From Ulota crispa (taxonomy: Eukaryota; Streptophyta; Bryopsida; Orthotrichales; Orthotrichaceae), in assembly GCA_963920765.1 (NCBI GenBank), contig OY987246.1:7814501-7878500 (forward strand): 64,000 bases of DNA, written 5' to 3'. Position 1 is the stretch's first letter; every line of letters begins with the position of its first letter. The position numbers and the translations under genes were made by a program. Under the pieces are notes generated by a model. It had not been told where the DNA came from. It did not search any database and saw only the letters and a program-made list of their open reading frames with translations. Shown here piece by piece: positions 1 through 14,075 of this stretch.

Positions 1-2506
1 GATCCAACCTCAGCAGCTTCCATGTCACCCTCCCATTCCCGCATTTTGCGACGCTCATCTTCCTCAGCCTGCTCAATTTTCAACCGATCTTCATAGTCCT
101 GTTTCCTCTTCTTCACCCCAACAACAACTGTCTGGTAAAATAACCAGAAAAAGAAGACACCCATCAAGAAGCGGAAGCCTTCATTTCTCGATGCACTATA
201 GAAGAAATTACTCCAATCAGCACTGTCCTGAGCTTGCTGTTCCATTCGAAGCTCCCGTTTCTCTGCCTCACGCGCCCACTTTTCCTCCCTTTTCCGCAAC
301 CTTTCCTCCTGCTCCCTTTCAGCCTGTGCTAAGGCCCTGGCTTCCTTCATTTCCCTGACTCTTTGCGCCTCCAGTTGCCTTCCCTCAGCTTCTTGCTCCT
401 TGCGTTCCCGTCCCATCTCTCTGCGTGTCCTGGCTAGCTCTTCTAATCTTGAACTAGCGGAAGACTTCTCTCTTCCTGTACTAGCAGTAGTCTTTGGTTT
501 ACTGAACCACTCCTGAATTTTCAAAAGAAAAGTTAGAGAAGGTCCCCTGGCAGCCCAGCCTTCAACCTTAGGAACAGGAATCGGGGGCGAAAATGCGTCG
601 ATAAGAAGACTGTTAAGTTCCATGTTTTCCCAGCTCGACCAAAATTGTTCATCTCTATCAGGTGGTGGTAGCACACAGCGTACAACTCGGTCGTCATTCA
701 AGACAACAAAAACTCTTTCTGGCCTCTCCTTTAGCTTGGAATTGGGATGCTTGATAATGTGCTTCACTCTATCTGATTCTCGAAGTTCTAGCACCTCTGT
801 ATAAGGTATCGTCTCCTGCACTCTCGGGAGATCTTTCACCCATTCCTTCCTTTCCTCCAACTGCATGATCGGAACTGCCTTGGGCACTTTCGCTTTCTTC
901 TTGGATTTTTCAGCTACTTTAGCTGAAGCCTGCGCAGTAATAATCGCTGGAAGAACCAGAGCTAAAGCCGTAAGGACAGCTAATTTGGACACGGATAGAG
1001 TGCTTGAAGTCGTAAAAACTCTCTCTACGATCTCAGAGCTATCCTCGCTTAATGATGAATCCAAAGACTCAGATAAATGAGCACCAGATCTAACCAGCAG
1101 TCTCCCATGCTGCCCTATCTGACCTGCCACATGACTGCGCATATGTCTGGAAAACAACGCGCATCGCGGCAAATATGTACCATTTCTTCTACTGCTCTTC
1201 ACCTGCATCCCAGATCGTAACAAAACAACCAAAACTGTCAGGAAAAGAAGGCCATTAGTGCTAGCTAACATCTGTATCCATTATTCCAAATCATTATACA
1301 AGGGCAGAGCAACTCGACTGGTGAATTCTGCATTTCTCCTCATGTCCATTTATAAAAGGAATAAATCACCTAAACCCTTGCCTTAAAAAGAATTTCTTAC
1401 TACAAATGCTAATTCTCTTCACTGTCTAATGTGGAAAACTAATCGAATAAGTCTACAAGGAAAAAATCCACGAGGGAGCCTAATGTGCTATCTCAACTCC
1501 CCAATACCATTGCACTAACAATTACAGATTGTGTAATCTCAAGTAAAATCTTGAACTCCCAAATCAAGCTGCGAGTGTAAAACTTATCTCTGATCACAAT
1601 GTAAGGCATAGTCTGCGAGCTCTGATCCATGTTTCCTATGTACCAGTATACAGACATCGGCTGCTGAGTACGGTAATCACGTACTCGGCATTTTTATATC
1701 TGAATACGACGAATATCACTTAATATTAACAATCACTAAGAGAGAAAGATCGAGAAATATCTAATACCTCTCCAAGTCTTTTGGGGACGAATGCAAGCAG
1801 GGCCTCCACGCCTACCACCAAAGCTTCAGGCGCACCTACTCCTCGCATTGATGCGTGAGCTCCTGTCTTACAAGCCTCCCGCGCTTTACCTATTCCACAA
1901 TCATAACAGTTCCAATTCTTCATAATAGAATTTTATTTGTTTGAATTGCATATAACAAGAATTTACGATTACTATCCAAGTCCTCCCAGGGAAACCCTAA
2001 AAATGACATTTATGTAGCGAAAATCACCGAGAACGCATGTTTTCCAGAATTCACTCTACATACCCGTAATCAATCTCGTCGAGCTAGATTCCGTTCACGA
2101 GCATCTCATTATCGACATTTCGAGCAGACGACATGCAAATGATGGAGTTAATTAGGTCAAAGAAAGAATTCGAATACGAACTTTCAGATTACGAATTTTC
2201 AAAAGACGATGCACAAGGCGAATGAATGCCAAAGTGAGAATTTCCATTTCAGACATCGATCCTTTTTGGAGCTAGAAAGTGCACACCTCTTGGACACGCA
2301 AGAATCAAGCAGACACAGCCTTGAAACGACGACGATGTCGAGCTCAATGCGCCAGAATTCCGGACACGACCAAGGCCAAGTTGCGACCGAGAAGATTGAT
2401 GCCTCAAACTTAGACTTGAATTCGTACTCCGGGAATCCTCGGGGTTGCGTGAGACAGCGGCGGGCAGCAAAGACGCCGTGGAGCAGGCAGCTCGAGCCAT
2501 CGCCAT
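1..2506 (-). CDS. FTSHI2: Chloroplast FtsH-like protein FTSHI2 (N-terminal part)
   Basis: Presumably inactive FtsH-type AAA+ protein of the plastid envelope; the Arabidopsis counterpart (EMB2083) is essential for plastid development. The main exon runs from 1234 down to base 1 and leaves the window before the ATPase domain. In order it encodes a hydrophobic segment ending in AQASA, the family block ERKEWVKDLPRVQETIPYTE, the block ERVFVVLNDDRVVRCVLP, a long Glu/Arg-rich coiled coil, a membrane segment (FLMGVFFFWLFYQ) and the signature KQDYEDRLKIEQAEEDERRK, nearly identical to Arabidopsis FTSHI2. I infer a first exon 2506-2287 encoding a Ser/Arg/Ala-rich transit peptide (MAMARAACSTASLLP). Its donor (AGAG|GT, phase 1) fits an acceptor after TTCTTTTCCTGACAG at 1235, leaving a 1052-bp intron. 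An alternative start is the ATG at 1271, in frame with the main exon. Family certain; first exon moderately so. Confidence 0.88.
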
Positions 2507-3264
2507 GAGGACGCACGCACAAAACTCACTGCGAATTCAATCCTCGTTCAAGTTAACGCACGAAAAGGCAGGAAGTAATGGCGGTGAAGCCAGAGATGCT
2601 GATGGTGTCAGTGCAATTGGACGGCGAAGAGGATCCTCGCGTCATGGAGAAATAAGTTTACGAGGGCCATTGCTCCGGCAGAGGGAGCTCGCGCACCAGC
2701 AGCAACGAGCCATGCTTCTTTATCTTCTTCCTCTTCGGAGTTCTTAAACCCTGGCTGACCGGCCTTCGCGATGTCCCGATCAGGCGATATTGAAATCCGG
2801 TTTCTATTGATGCCCCTCTTCGGGAGGTAATTTTTCTAGGGTATGTCGAACGGGTTCTAGTTATCTCGGACTTGGTATGAATCTGTGCGATACCCAGCCA
2901 GTAGGATACCCATCCCTATTCGGAAGAGCTCTTCTGTATGCTTGTGTGGAGTAACGTAGGAGCACGCATAAGCGTCAATCTAAGGGTTTTGAACATGACA
3001 ATTATTAATAAACAACTAGTAAATTATAGGATCCTATTAGGAACAGAAAAATAATAAGTTTGCAGTTTTGAATGTATTATTTGGATACTATGAGAATAAG
3101 TTGTGAATTTTTAAAAAGCAAACTGCCATTGTACTCATAACCATTTTTAAGATTTCATGTTCACATGTTGTACATTCTTGTCATTACATCTATTTATTTT
3201 CAAATATTTTTGAAGATTTCAGGGTTGACAATTATGGGGACAGCATTGCTTATGGGTGCTCCTA
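2507..3264. other. Upstream region of FTSHI2, no other gene seen
   Basis: GC-rich until about 2760, probably 5' UTR and promoter of the minus-strand FTSHI2 gene, then AT-rich. Short open frames on the plus strand (2209-2508, 2445-2747) have no recognisable domain and are probably incidental to the higher GC. Confidence 0.5.
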
Positions 3265-3652
3265 AGGTAGGAACACCCATCGGCGTTACCGCTCCCATAA
3301 GCGTTACCTACGCCTTTGATAGGCTGACAACAAGTTATAAATATTAAAAAAAATGGTTGAGGGTACTTAAGTGATGGGTTTGGGTGACAAAGTGATGGTT
3401 GTAAGTGACTTGCATGACAGTTTTGAGAACCCCATCACATTGTTTTTAGCATCTTCTACTCATAGCCATGGATTTTCAGTGATTTTGGACTTTGAAAAAT
3501 CTTTGTGAAGTAATGCTTACAAGTGAAACTTTGAAATTGATGCCCATATTTTTCATTCCTTCTTGCTAATCTAGCAATATTATTTTCAAGCTTGTTTGAT
3601 TGGGGTATACACCCTATAATGCTTAAACTCACGCTTATGGGTGTTCCTACCT
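3265..3652. mobile_element. 388-bp TA-flanked MITE, AGGTAG family
   Basis: Starts AGGTAGGAACACCCAT and ends ATGGGTGTTCCTACCT, with TA on both sides (3263-3264, 3653-3654). No coding capacity. The right subterminal part (reverse strand AAGCTTGAAA and following) resembles the right end of the 4.2-kb pogo-type element at 54126-58331, so this is probably an internal-deletion derivative of that family. The same family is at 29192-29578 (387 bp). Confidence 0.8.
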
Positions 3653-3654
3653 TA

Positions 3655-4252
3655 CCTTAAATCCTATTAACCCCTCATCACCAAAGTGAACAAAATATGC
3701 CTTCTTTTTAGTGGAGTTTTAGATACTCGAGGCAATGAGGAGTTAACCTTCAATGCAGCAAGGGACAAAATTTGGCTATCAAATTTTTTTTTGAAATACA
3801 CAAAGCGCCTATTTATAAATTTAGAGATTGGCAACCATTCTAAGAAACCCTCTTGTGCTAATTTAACAAATTTTCAAAATTTGAACTATAGAAGCACCTC
3901 TTTGTCTTACTATATCATGGTTTCTTCTCGACATGTTGATGAGTAGGGTAAGGGCCTTATGCTAAGGTATTCTCATGTTTAAGTCATTGGGCACAAGGGC
4001 AAAGGCTAAGTAACCAATGGTTCTAGTTTGAGATTGCTTATGCACGAGGCCCATAGCATGCTTAAATGTTGCTTGAACAAAATATTTCTACATGTTTTTT
4101 TGTTGACAAGAGTGATTTTATATAGAGTGACACCACTCCACAATTTTTGTTCTTACTTTCACAAATTTAAGGGCAACCAAAAACATAAAGGATTTTGTTC
4201 AAACAATGTTTACATATATAATCTGATTGATTTAGCTTGTGTATTGAAATGA
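3655..4252. other. AT-rich spacer, nothing recognised
   Basis: No coding region, RNA gene or paired repeat recognised. Open frames at 3686-3946 and 4028-4252 are low-complexity and match nothing I know. Confidence 0.4.
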
Positions 4253-4971
4253 GGGAAATTTTGATGGACACCTCTAAAGTTTGCCATATTTATATAGATA
4301 CTCCTAGTTTTCAAAAATTGCACAAATACCCTTGGAACCATAATTTTCAAGCCTTTGTTTTGTTATGCATGTCATTTCTTTCTCCCTTGTGTGCATGCTG
4401 CTTCTTTTCTATCTTATTGCATTCCTTACTTAAACATTGGTTGTGAAGGAAGTAGCATGCATAACAAAACAAACACTCAAAAATTAACCCAAGGGTATTT
4501 GTGCAATTTCTGCAAAACTAGGTGTATCTATACAAATACGGCAAATATCGGGAGTATCCACAAAAATTTGGAAATGACTAGGGAGGCAACCCCAATTGCT
4601 ACGTGGACACCCCTATAGCCCAACCTATTAAATTTGAGATCATTATTATGTGAACACCCCTTATAGGCCAACTTATTAAATTCAAAAAGAAATAAAATCA
4701 AAAGAATATTTTAGCGCACATTTACATTTATAAATGATACAAACATACAACAAATGTGTCTTATTTGTGACATGATTAAGAGTTAAACTTATAATTGAAA
4801 AGAATGGCTAATTTAACTTTTGACCATGTCACAAATAAAACATATTTGTTATGTATTGCAATATTGTTTTAATTTTACTATAACGTAATAATAATCTCAA
4901 ATTTAGTTGGGCTATAGAGGTGTCCACGTACCAACTGTGGGTGCCTCCGTAGTCATTCCCAAAAATTTCCC
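4253..4971. mobile_element. Mutator-like foldback MITE, family B, composite copy
   Basis: Begins GGGAAATTTTGATGGACACC and ends AAATTTCCC, with long inverted arms (each carries a cATTTGTATAGAT-type block and the GTCCA/TGGAC block). Flanking 9-mers are TTGAAATGA (4244-4252) and TTGCAACAA (4972-4980), 6 of 9 identical, a plausible decayed 9-bp duplication. It is longer than the 310-bp copy at 35534-35843 because extra sequence (about 4620-4900), itself an inverted repeat, lies inside. Confidence 0.6.
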
Positions 4972-5424
4972 TTGCAACAAAAGGGACGGAGATTGAGCCG
5001 ATTACCTGCAGTCCAGGCGCGGTCACCGATGCCCGCGCGATGTCTGTTCCCCGCGGAATCTGTCATCCTCTTGAAAGCAGAAGAGCACAAGCCTCACCAC
5101 CTTCACACTCCCACTCTCCCCAGAGCTGCCTGCGCTTTTCTTCACAATTCCCATCGACGATCTCCACAGCAGCGATTGCCACAGCTTAACTTACATCGGA
5201 GTTAGTGATTTTTCTTAACACTTCTTGAGAAATGTCGCCTTCGCAGTTGATTTAAAGGATTCTCGGATTCATACGGTTGTCGTTTCATTCCCTTCCGTGA
5301 GAATTTTGAAACAGGGATTAAACAAGGCTCTTAATTTGATCTAGTGTGCTTTGAAAATTGCAGAGAGAGCCGCCTTGATTGCGTGCGTGGTTATCTGTGA
5401 GTTGCAGGCTTGCAGCGGATTGCG
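4972..5424 (+). promoter_or_regulatory. GSNOR promoter and 5' UTR region
   Basis: GC-richer DNA directly before the GSNOR start. It includes a CCACCTTCACACTCCCACTC pyrimidine-rich stretch around 5097-5118, typical of plant transcription start regions. No TATA box can be fixed with confidence, and the left border is the end of the family B element. Confidence 0.4.
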
Positions 5425-8714
<3,290 letters not shown>

Positions 8715-9028
8715 AGACGTGCTATCTGGAGCTTTCTGAAATAGTCCCTAGGGGGCAAAAAAGAGGAGCTAAGAGTTTTTTGGGCGGTACACTGCATGTA
8801 GGATTCCCAGTGTAGGAAGTTCGTATTTTCATCCTGCTTCAAACATTTCTCGTGTCCGTCATGCGAGGGCCTTTAATTCACGCGCAAACGCATTTGTCTC
8901 ATGTATGCTCGTTGTCGGTAATACTGTACCATTGGATTAATTGCTTTCAGGTGAAGTTGACAGAAATTACCGATTTTTAATTAAAAAATATTAATATTCC
9001 ATCGTAGAATAACTTTTACAGACGTCGG
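8715..9028 (+). other. GSNOR 3' UTR and spacer to tRNA-Trp
   Basis: Trailer of the GSNOR gene, moderately GC-rich until about 8930, then AT-rich (ATTAAAAAATATTAAT) before the tRNA. No other gene is seen. Confidence 0.5.
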
Positions 9029-9100
9029 GGATCCGTGGCGCAATGGTAGCGCGTCTGACTCCAGATCAGAAGGTTGCGTGTTCGATTCACGTCGGGTTCA
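9029..9100 (+). tRNA. tRNA-Trp (anticodon CCA)
   Basis: A full cloverleaf can be folded. Acceptor stem GGATCCG pairs with CGGGTTC plus discriminator A. The D-arm contains GTGGCGCAATGGTAGCGC, the anticodon stem is TCTGA/TCAGA with loop CTCCAGA (anticodon 9061-9063), and the T-arm contains GTTCGATTC. No intron and no encoded CCA, as expected for a plant nuclear tRNA-Trp. A run of T follows near 9129, a possible Pol III stop. Confidence 0.97.
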
Positions 9101-9126
9101 ATGCCCCGAATCACACCCCAAAGTAA

Positions 9127-9258
9127 ACTTTTTCATTATAGACTTTTGTCCTTGTAACATTTGACTTACTTTTATTGGAAATTTTTCTTTATACTTTTTC
9201 ATTATGGACGTTCTTGTAACATCGACTTACTTTTATTGGAACTTTTTCTTTATACACA
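9127..9258. repeat. 66-bp tandem duplication
   Basis: Two head-to-tail copies of a 66-bp AT-rich unit starting ACTTTTTCATTAT at 9127 and 9193, differing by a few substitutions and a small deletion. Just downstream of tRNA-Trp. Confidence 0.85.
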
Positions 9259-9915
9259 AGTGTAGGTACCCGTTGTACCAACGCAGGCAACAGAAATGTC
9301 CTTGTAATAAGCAAATTATGGGCTAGCAATCTTATTACAAAATGTTGTCAATTTAAAAATGTAAACCACAAGTGATGAGTTAATTCACAAATGCCACTAA
9401 CTTGAGAGTTTTTAAGTGATTTAGAGTGAATTTTATGATGATTTCTTCAAGACCTTACATCAATGATGAAACACCTTGAAGGAATTATCAAGAAACTCAC
9501 TTTGAATCACCAAAGTATTCTCTCAAATGCAAAATTCAGTATCCCAAAATCTGTTTTGGGAAAATATTTCTCCCAAATTAATGAATATTGTGTTTTGATC
9601 TATAATTGTCATGATTGGTATATATGTTAATGAAGTTTGGTTTTTCTGGTTATATTCAAAAAAATCCTTTCTAAGCTTATACGAATTCCAAGTATGACAC
9701 TTGAATGTTATATGCAAAAGTTCTAGGAGATCAAAGTTAATTTGTAGATTTCTTATATGGATGCCTTATTTCAATGTCCCAAAGTTGGATATTCTCTGTA
9801 AATATATATTTTTCATTTAGGTTCATTATGGCATCTTTTTCAAGAAGTTCTTCCTCTTGTTATTCTACTTTGCATGGTTCAAAAAATGTTAAAGATGCTT
9901 AGTTTATGAATTTCA
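9259..9915. other. AT-rich spacer, nothing recognised
   Basis: No gene, RNA or paired repeat recognised. The small minus-strand frame 9523-9717 has no domain. Confidence 0.4.
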
Positions 9916-9917
9916 TA

Positions 9918-10045
9918 TACCAAAATACACAAGGACAAAATACATGAGAACAAAATACTCAAGAACAAAACACACAAGGAAAAAATAGATGAGGACAATA
10001 TGCACAAGAATAGAATACATGAGAACAAAATACATGGGAAGCAGC
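9918..10045. repeat. 15-bp degenerate minisatellite
   Basis: About eight copies of a unit near GAACAAAATACATGA (variants ACAAGGACAAAATACA, GAGGACAATATGCACA). Since 15 is a multiple of three it creates an open frame, which I do not treat as a gene. From 10046 to 10589 I see nothing but the downstream flank of the next gene. Confidence 0.75.
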
Positions 10046-10589
10046 AATGTAATCCATTTCAATTACCACTCCAAACTGAAGTCAGAGGCCCTCAGACCTA
10101 TCTAAAGCAAAACATCCGTATCACTAGTGTCTACAACACCACTAGATTTGAGCACCAAAATGGTGCGCTTTCCTTCTTGTTTCCATTGAAGTCATGGCTC
10201 TTGTTGTACTCTCTCAACCTCATCATCTCAAGATGGCAATTCTACATGTGTACATAGATCCATGGTGTACAAGAAGCAAAAGCAATCTCTAGGTAAGAAA
10301 TTGTACACCTTAAACCCTACTTCCACAAACACCAAGAATGGTCATGTTCTTTATGATGATTTCAAGCAATTAACACTTTTCCAAACATTTGTTTGGAACC
10401 TCAAATCTATACAAATCCTAGTTTTAGTTTTTAGAGCTATGCATACTTGAATGTCACAATTTTGACACTTCGAAACACACCATTGTAATGAATGTGACCC
10501 TTGACAGGAAGAATGATTATACACATTGAACGCATTGCATCACTCAAACGTGACAAAGAAAGTATAAAACTTTATTGTTACTGCTAATC

Positions 10590-13545
10590 CTAATTTTCTT
10601 CGTCTTGTTCTTCAGATTGACAAACAGGAAGAAAGTAAGTATCAAGCTGCCAATACTTGTGGAACACACCACGCCATGTCTCTTCATCTAAGCAATCCTT
10701 CACTGGCAAAGGAATGAACTGGGTGGTCAACCCCAGGCGGGCAAGTTCCAAAGCCACAAGCTGGCAATACACCACGTGAAAAAATGCATTTGTGGCACAC
10801 AGGCCATTGAAGTACGAGTACACCCCACCCTTCTTCAAAAGCTTTGGTAGGTGCTCATGAAACTCCTTCAAGTCATCGTAAAACTCCCCATAAGTGTCGA
10901 AGAATATACCTGTATAATCATGATTTGCTTAAATAACAATTAAAACGCCAAACACCAACTTAACACAATCTAGTACAAAGCATGACACATTGGAATGGAA
11001 TGAAGGTAAGAAGTGCCCAATCTACTTCAAAGAGGTCACAGTGAATTGTAGCACACCACACAAGGGGCATGTAAACACAACCTCTTCCCAATACTTGAAC
11101 TAAAAAAAGTCAAAAATGGAAAAGGACAACAAAGAAAAAAGGTGATTCTTACACCAATCAAGGTGTGAGATCTTTTCTTAAATATCTCAAGCTTGAGTGA
11201 CGCTAGTCATTGTAAGTAAAATATCCTTGAACTGATACCCAAGATGAGACTAATTTTTTGACATTTCACACTGTATATTTTTACCAAGAGTACAATAACT
11301 TTTGTCAATAATTATTGTGGTAAATAATGGTGGAAGCGAGCAAAGGTTGGGCGTAGCAATAAGCGCCAAAGCTAGGAAGGCTTAGGAACAGGTGAGAAGT
11401 AATTTGACAAGTTGAAACACAAAAAAACGACCACTTGTACACATAGCAGCTCATATATTTATGCACTTGGTTGGAATTATTATCGAGTGATGTAAGTTGT
11501 CTATAGCCAGAGGTTTACAAACCACCACGTTGAAAGTGCATAGGAAATTCATACATAGTGATCAAAATTTGATCATAACAGATTTTTTTAGTTCTTGTAC
11601 CTGAAGTGATCTCTCTGATGCTTTGTACATCTCTCAAGTATCACATTCCTACACATCTATATTATTAAGTGGGAGGATTTCTGACTCTGTGCCCTTTTTC
11701 AAAACCTCCTCCAAAACTTCTTTGAACTTTCTAGAACACCAAGCACCCTCCAACCATGTCATCTTCCAAAATCTTCTCAATTTTTTTGGTGGACGTTGAA
11801 GCAATAAAGGATGCCCCAAATACAGAAGCCAGAAAACCAACCAACAACATGCCAAGCACCCCAACAAACTACTAAAGAGTATCACTGTGATGAAAGCAAT
11901 TACAATTCTTAGTTTCAAAAGAGGACCCAAATGATGGTGCATTAAGGTTAGATTGTAGACTAGTTGTGAGATTGATTTTCTATAGCAAAGCGTGTGCCCA
12001 GTTACTAATGTTCAAAATGTTTCAAGTGACAAAAATAGTGTGCCTTGCAGTAAGGTAGGAGGCTCTAATTCAGAGCAGGCTCTAAAATGGAGCATTTCCT
12101 CAAATGTACTCTGTTTTTACATGTTGTTTTTCATAGACCTTCAACAATGTACATGCGATGTGCATTTGAGGAGGTGCTCCATTTTAGAGCCCTATGGCCT
12201 TTCCACTTCAAAATTTCATAATTAATTCCACAAAGTTCCAGAAAACATGAAACAACTTGGGGTAGATGCCAATTCTTCTTGTCTTTCAAGGAAACTTTAC
12301 TGAAAAATAGTTCAAGAAGTTTCACCTCCCCAAAATTCAGTTTCAGCCCTTAGATGGACGGTTTATGAGCACACTACCTTAGTGTTCAAAATGTTTCAAA
12401 GTGACGAAAACAGTGTACCTTGCCAGATATGGAACATTACTGTTGCAAAGAAACATACCATCGTAAGAGTGTAAGTGGGGAAGAACGTCTTGCCAACGAC
12501 CGAACAAGAGACGAACGTTAGGCTTGTCGCCCCACCCGGTTTCCAGCATGCGCTTGTACACGTCAGGGTGCGCCTCGATGATGGTGTGCGACGCGGGATG
12601 GTGGCCCTGAATGGCGGAGTCCACCAAGCCCATGCCAAAGCCCACGTTCAAAACGTCCCCGCCCGTGGCGCAGATGGCTTTGGCATGCGCGGCCATGAGC
12701 GGATTCTCCCACGCCATCATCACGCCCTTGTTCTCCTCGTCCAGCAACTTGCCCTCGCTGTACTCCACTCGCTGCTGCAAGTATGGCTTCTCCCCTGCCC
12801 CTTCCTCCGCCGTCCTCTCTTGTCTCGCTACCACGCCCAGAATCAGCTCCGCTTGCATGCCTGCAACAATCCCCTCTCTCACATACACACACACACACAG
12901 CCATTGAGCTTTTGCTTGAATGTCTCATGAAACGACATTTTGCCAAAACGGCGAATATCCTGCACAACTTGCCACTTTATCCTTGCTAAAAAGGTTTGAG
13001 GGTACACGCACGTGAAGCCATAGATTGAGAGAGTGTGCAGAAACTTGGATATTTCTGTTACGACCTTTTGCCAAAATGGCGAATATCCTGCACAACTTGC
13101 CACTCTATCCTTGCTAAAAAAGGTTCGAGACGCACATGGAGCCAGGGACCGAGAGAGTGTGCAGAAACTTGGATATTTCAACCGGGTTTTCTGCACTGGA
13201 TTCTTCTTCTGGTGATGTTCAGATAATTGCAAGATATGAATGGAGCATGGGCTTACCGGCGTCAAGCAGCACATCGAAAGCTTCCTGGTGACCGGCTTCC
13301 ATAGCGAAGTCACCAGCGCACTGGCCTGAGACGTTCAACGCATTCCAAGGAGCGCCAGCTTGAAGCAAAGCGCGCACTACCTCAGCGTGGCCGTTCTGCG
13401 CTGCCAGCATCAATGGCGTCATGCCATCGTCGTTTCCCTCGCAAGCGTCTGCGCTTCTGGCTAAGTAAAGCTGCACGCGCTCCAGATCTCCTTCCGCCGC
13501 TGCTTTCTGCAGATCGGCTGTTGCTCCTCCTCCAACTCCCTCCAT
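10590..13545 (-). CDS. Ankyrin-repeat arginine N-methyltransferase, Rmt2-like
   Basis: S-adenosylmethionine-dependent methyltransferase of the Rmt2 type. Yeast Rmt2 methylates the delta nitrogen of an arginine in ribosomal protein L12; plant members have the same ankyrin-plus-methyltransferase layout. Exons: 13545-13257, 12860-12459, 10909-10590; introns GT-AG with matching phases; total 1011 nt, 336 residues. Residues about 10-97 form ankyrin repeats (GMTPLMLAAQNGHAEVVRAL, then the conserved GAPWNALN and AGDFAMEAGHQEAF). The methyltransferase part shows motif I VLNVGFGMGLVD, the acidic EAHPDVYKRM, GRWQDVL, FFDTYGEFYDD, and HEHLPKLLKKGGVYSYFNGL, ending in a conserved KYWQLDTYFLPVCQ tail. The ATG at 13545 is the first in frame and lies downstream of telo-boxes. 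Intron 2 (1.55 kb) holds a MITE and other repeats. Appears intact; the substrate in this plant is unproven. Confidence 0.93.
11255..11395. repeat. Dispersed repeat shared with 37485-37615
   Basis: Inside intron 2 of the Rmt2-like gene. The stretch beginning TTGACATTTCACACTGTATA and running through CAATAATTATTGTGGTAAA to CAATAAGCGCCAAAGCTAGG is repeated, diverged but collinear and in the same orientation, at about 37485-37615. No termini were found, so the parent element is unknown. Confidence 0.7.
12009..12425. repeat. Direct repeat of about 43 bp, copies 373 bp apart
   Basis: TGTTCAAAATGTTTCAAGTG and the following bases to CCTTGCAG occur at about 12008-12050 and again at about 12381-12424, 35 bp from the exon 2 splice donor of the Rmt2-like gene. 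The AGGTAG-type MITE lies between them. Confidence 0.7.
12053..12200. mobile_element. 148-bp AGGTAG-type MITE in Rmt2-like intron 2
   Basis: Starts AGGTAGGAGGCTCT after TA (12051-12052) and ends GAGCCCTATGGCCT. Inverted arms contain CTCTAAAATGGAGCA / TGCTCCATTTTAGAG-like blocks. The right flank is TT where TA is expected, so the copy is somewhat decayed. Clearly related to the cleaner 136-bp copy at 43972-44107. Confidence 0.7.
12886..12899 (-). repeat. (TG)n tract beside the exon 2 acceptor of the Rmt2-like gene
   Basis: On the coding strand a run of TG repeats then TATGTGAGAGAGGGGATTGT precedes the acceptor TTGCAG at 12861. The usual pyrimidine tract is therefore replaced by alternating purine/pyrimidine sequence. 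UG tracts are known splicing-factor binding sites in other systems; an effect here is only a possibility. Confidence 0.6.
12937..13190. repeat. 128-bp tandem duplication in intron 1 of the Rmt2-like gene
   Basis: TTTTGCCAAAACGGCGAATA and the following DNA recur with a period of 128 bp (C at 12952 and 13080). The block GAGAGAGTGTGCAGAAACTT appears near 13027 and 13154. The copies are about 90% alike by eye. Both lie fully inside the 396-bp intron 1. Confidence 0.85.
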
Positions 13546-13715
13546 CTCTCAGAACTTCCACTCTCTCGTCTTTGTAATCTCTTGCTAAATCCAGTAGTAC
13601 TTCGCCTTCGACGTCCTTGTCACCCAAGGATAGGTTCAAAAATTCCCCGAAAAACTAATCGTCTGTGTCTCGAATTCGACGTCAATGAAGCACTATAAAC
13701 ACGAGGTTGTAACGC

Positions 13716-14075
13716 TAAAACCCTAAACCCTAAACCCTAAACCCTAGACCCTGGAGGAGCTCTGATTCCCGGAGCTTATTAAAAGAGTATGTGATCAGTC
13801 ATTCGTTCGAAACATTTGCATTGAAAGAAGCAGTTGGTGCTGCCACAATTGCAAACAAAAGGGTGGCATTAGAACGATAGAACTAGTACCCATGGCATTG
13901 GTTTCTTAAACCCTAAACCCTACATGAGCTCGGATTGCAAAAGATTGGTTTTGTAGTCTTTTGGTAATGGTTCATTCGAACATTCAAACACAACAAAAAA
14001 GCATTCAGTACTGTCGAGTTCTGAACATAAAGTAGACATTGGGACCCTAAACCTGTTTCTTAAACCCTAAACCCC
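13716..14075. promoter_or_regulatory. Telo-box cluster upstream of the Rmt2-like gene
   Basis: Three perfect CCCTAAA units plus a degenerate one stand at 13721-13747, 170-200 bp above the start codon. Further AAACCCTAAACCC boxes are at 13907-13920 and 14062-14075 and a shorter one near 14238, two of them inside a repeated TTTCTTAAACCCTAAACC context. Telo-boxes are common in promoters of plant ribosomal-protein and translation genes, which suits a gene expected to modify a ribosomal protein. Too short and too close to a gene to be a telomere. Confidence 0.75.

Noticed and set aside
1726-1923. 65-codon minus-strand frame with a donor-like GAG|GTATTA, considered as first exon of FTSHI2
   Set aside because: It joins in phase to the ATG at 1271, but its peptide does not look like a transit peptide and the exon at 2506 with a better acceptor at 1235 explains the gene better. 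It lies inside the proposed intron.
12475-12930. 151-codon plus-strand frame and other frames over the Rmt2-like exon 2
   Set aside because: Antisense and alternative-frame shadows of a GC-rich coding exon; no domain.
13716-13750. Interstitial telomere from a chromosome fusion
   Set aside because: Only about four CCCTAAA units, right above a gene start, with further single boxes nearby; a promoter telo-box cluster is the simpler reading.
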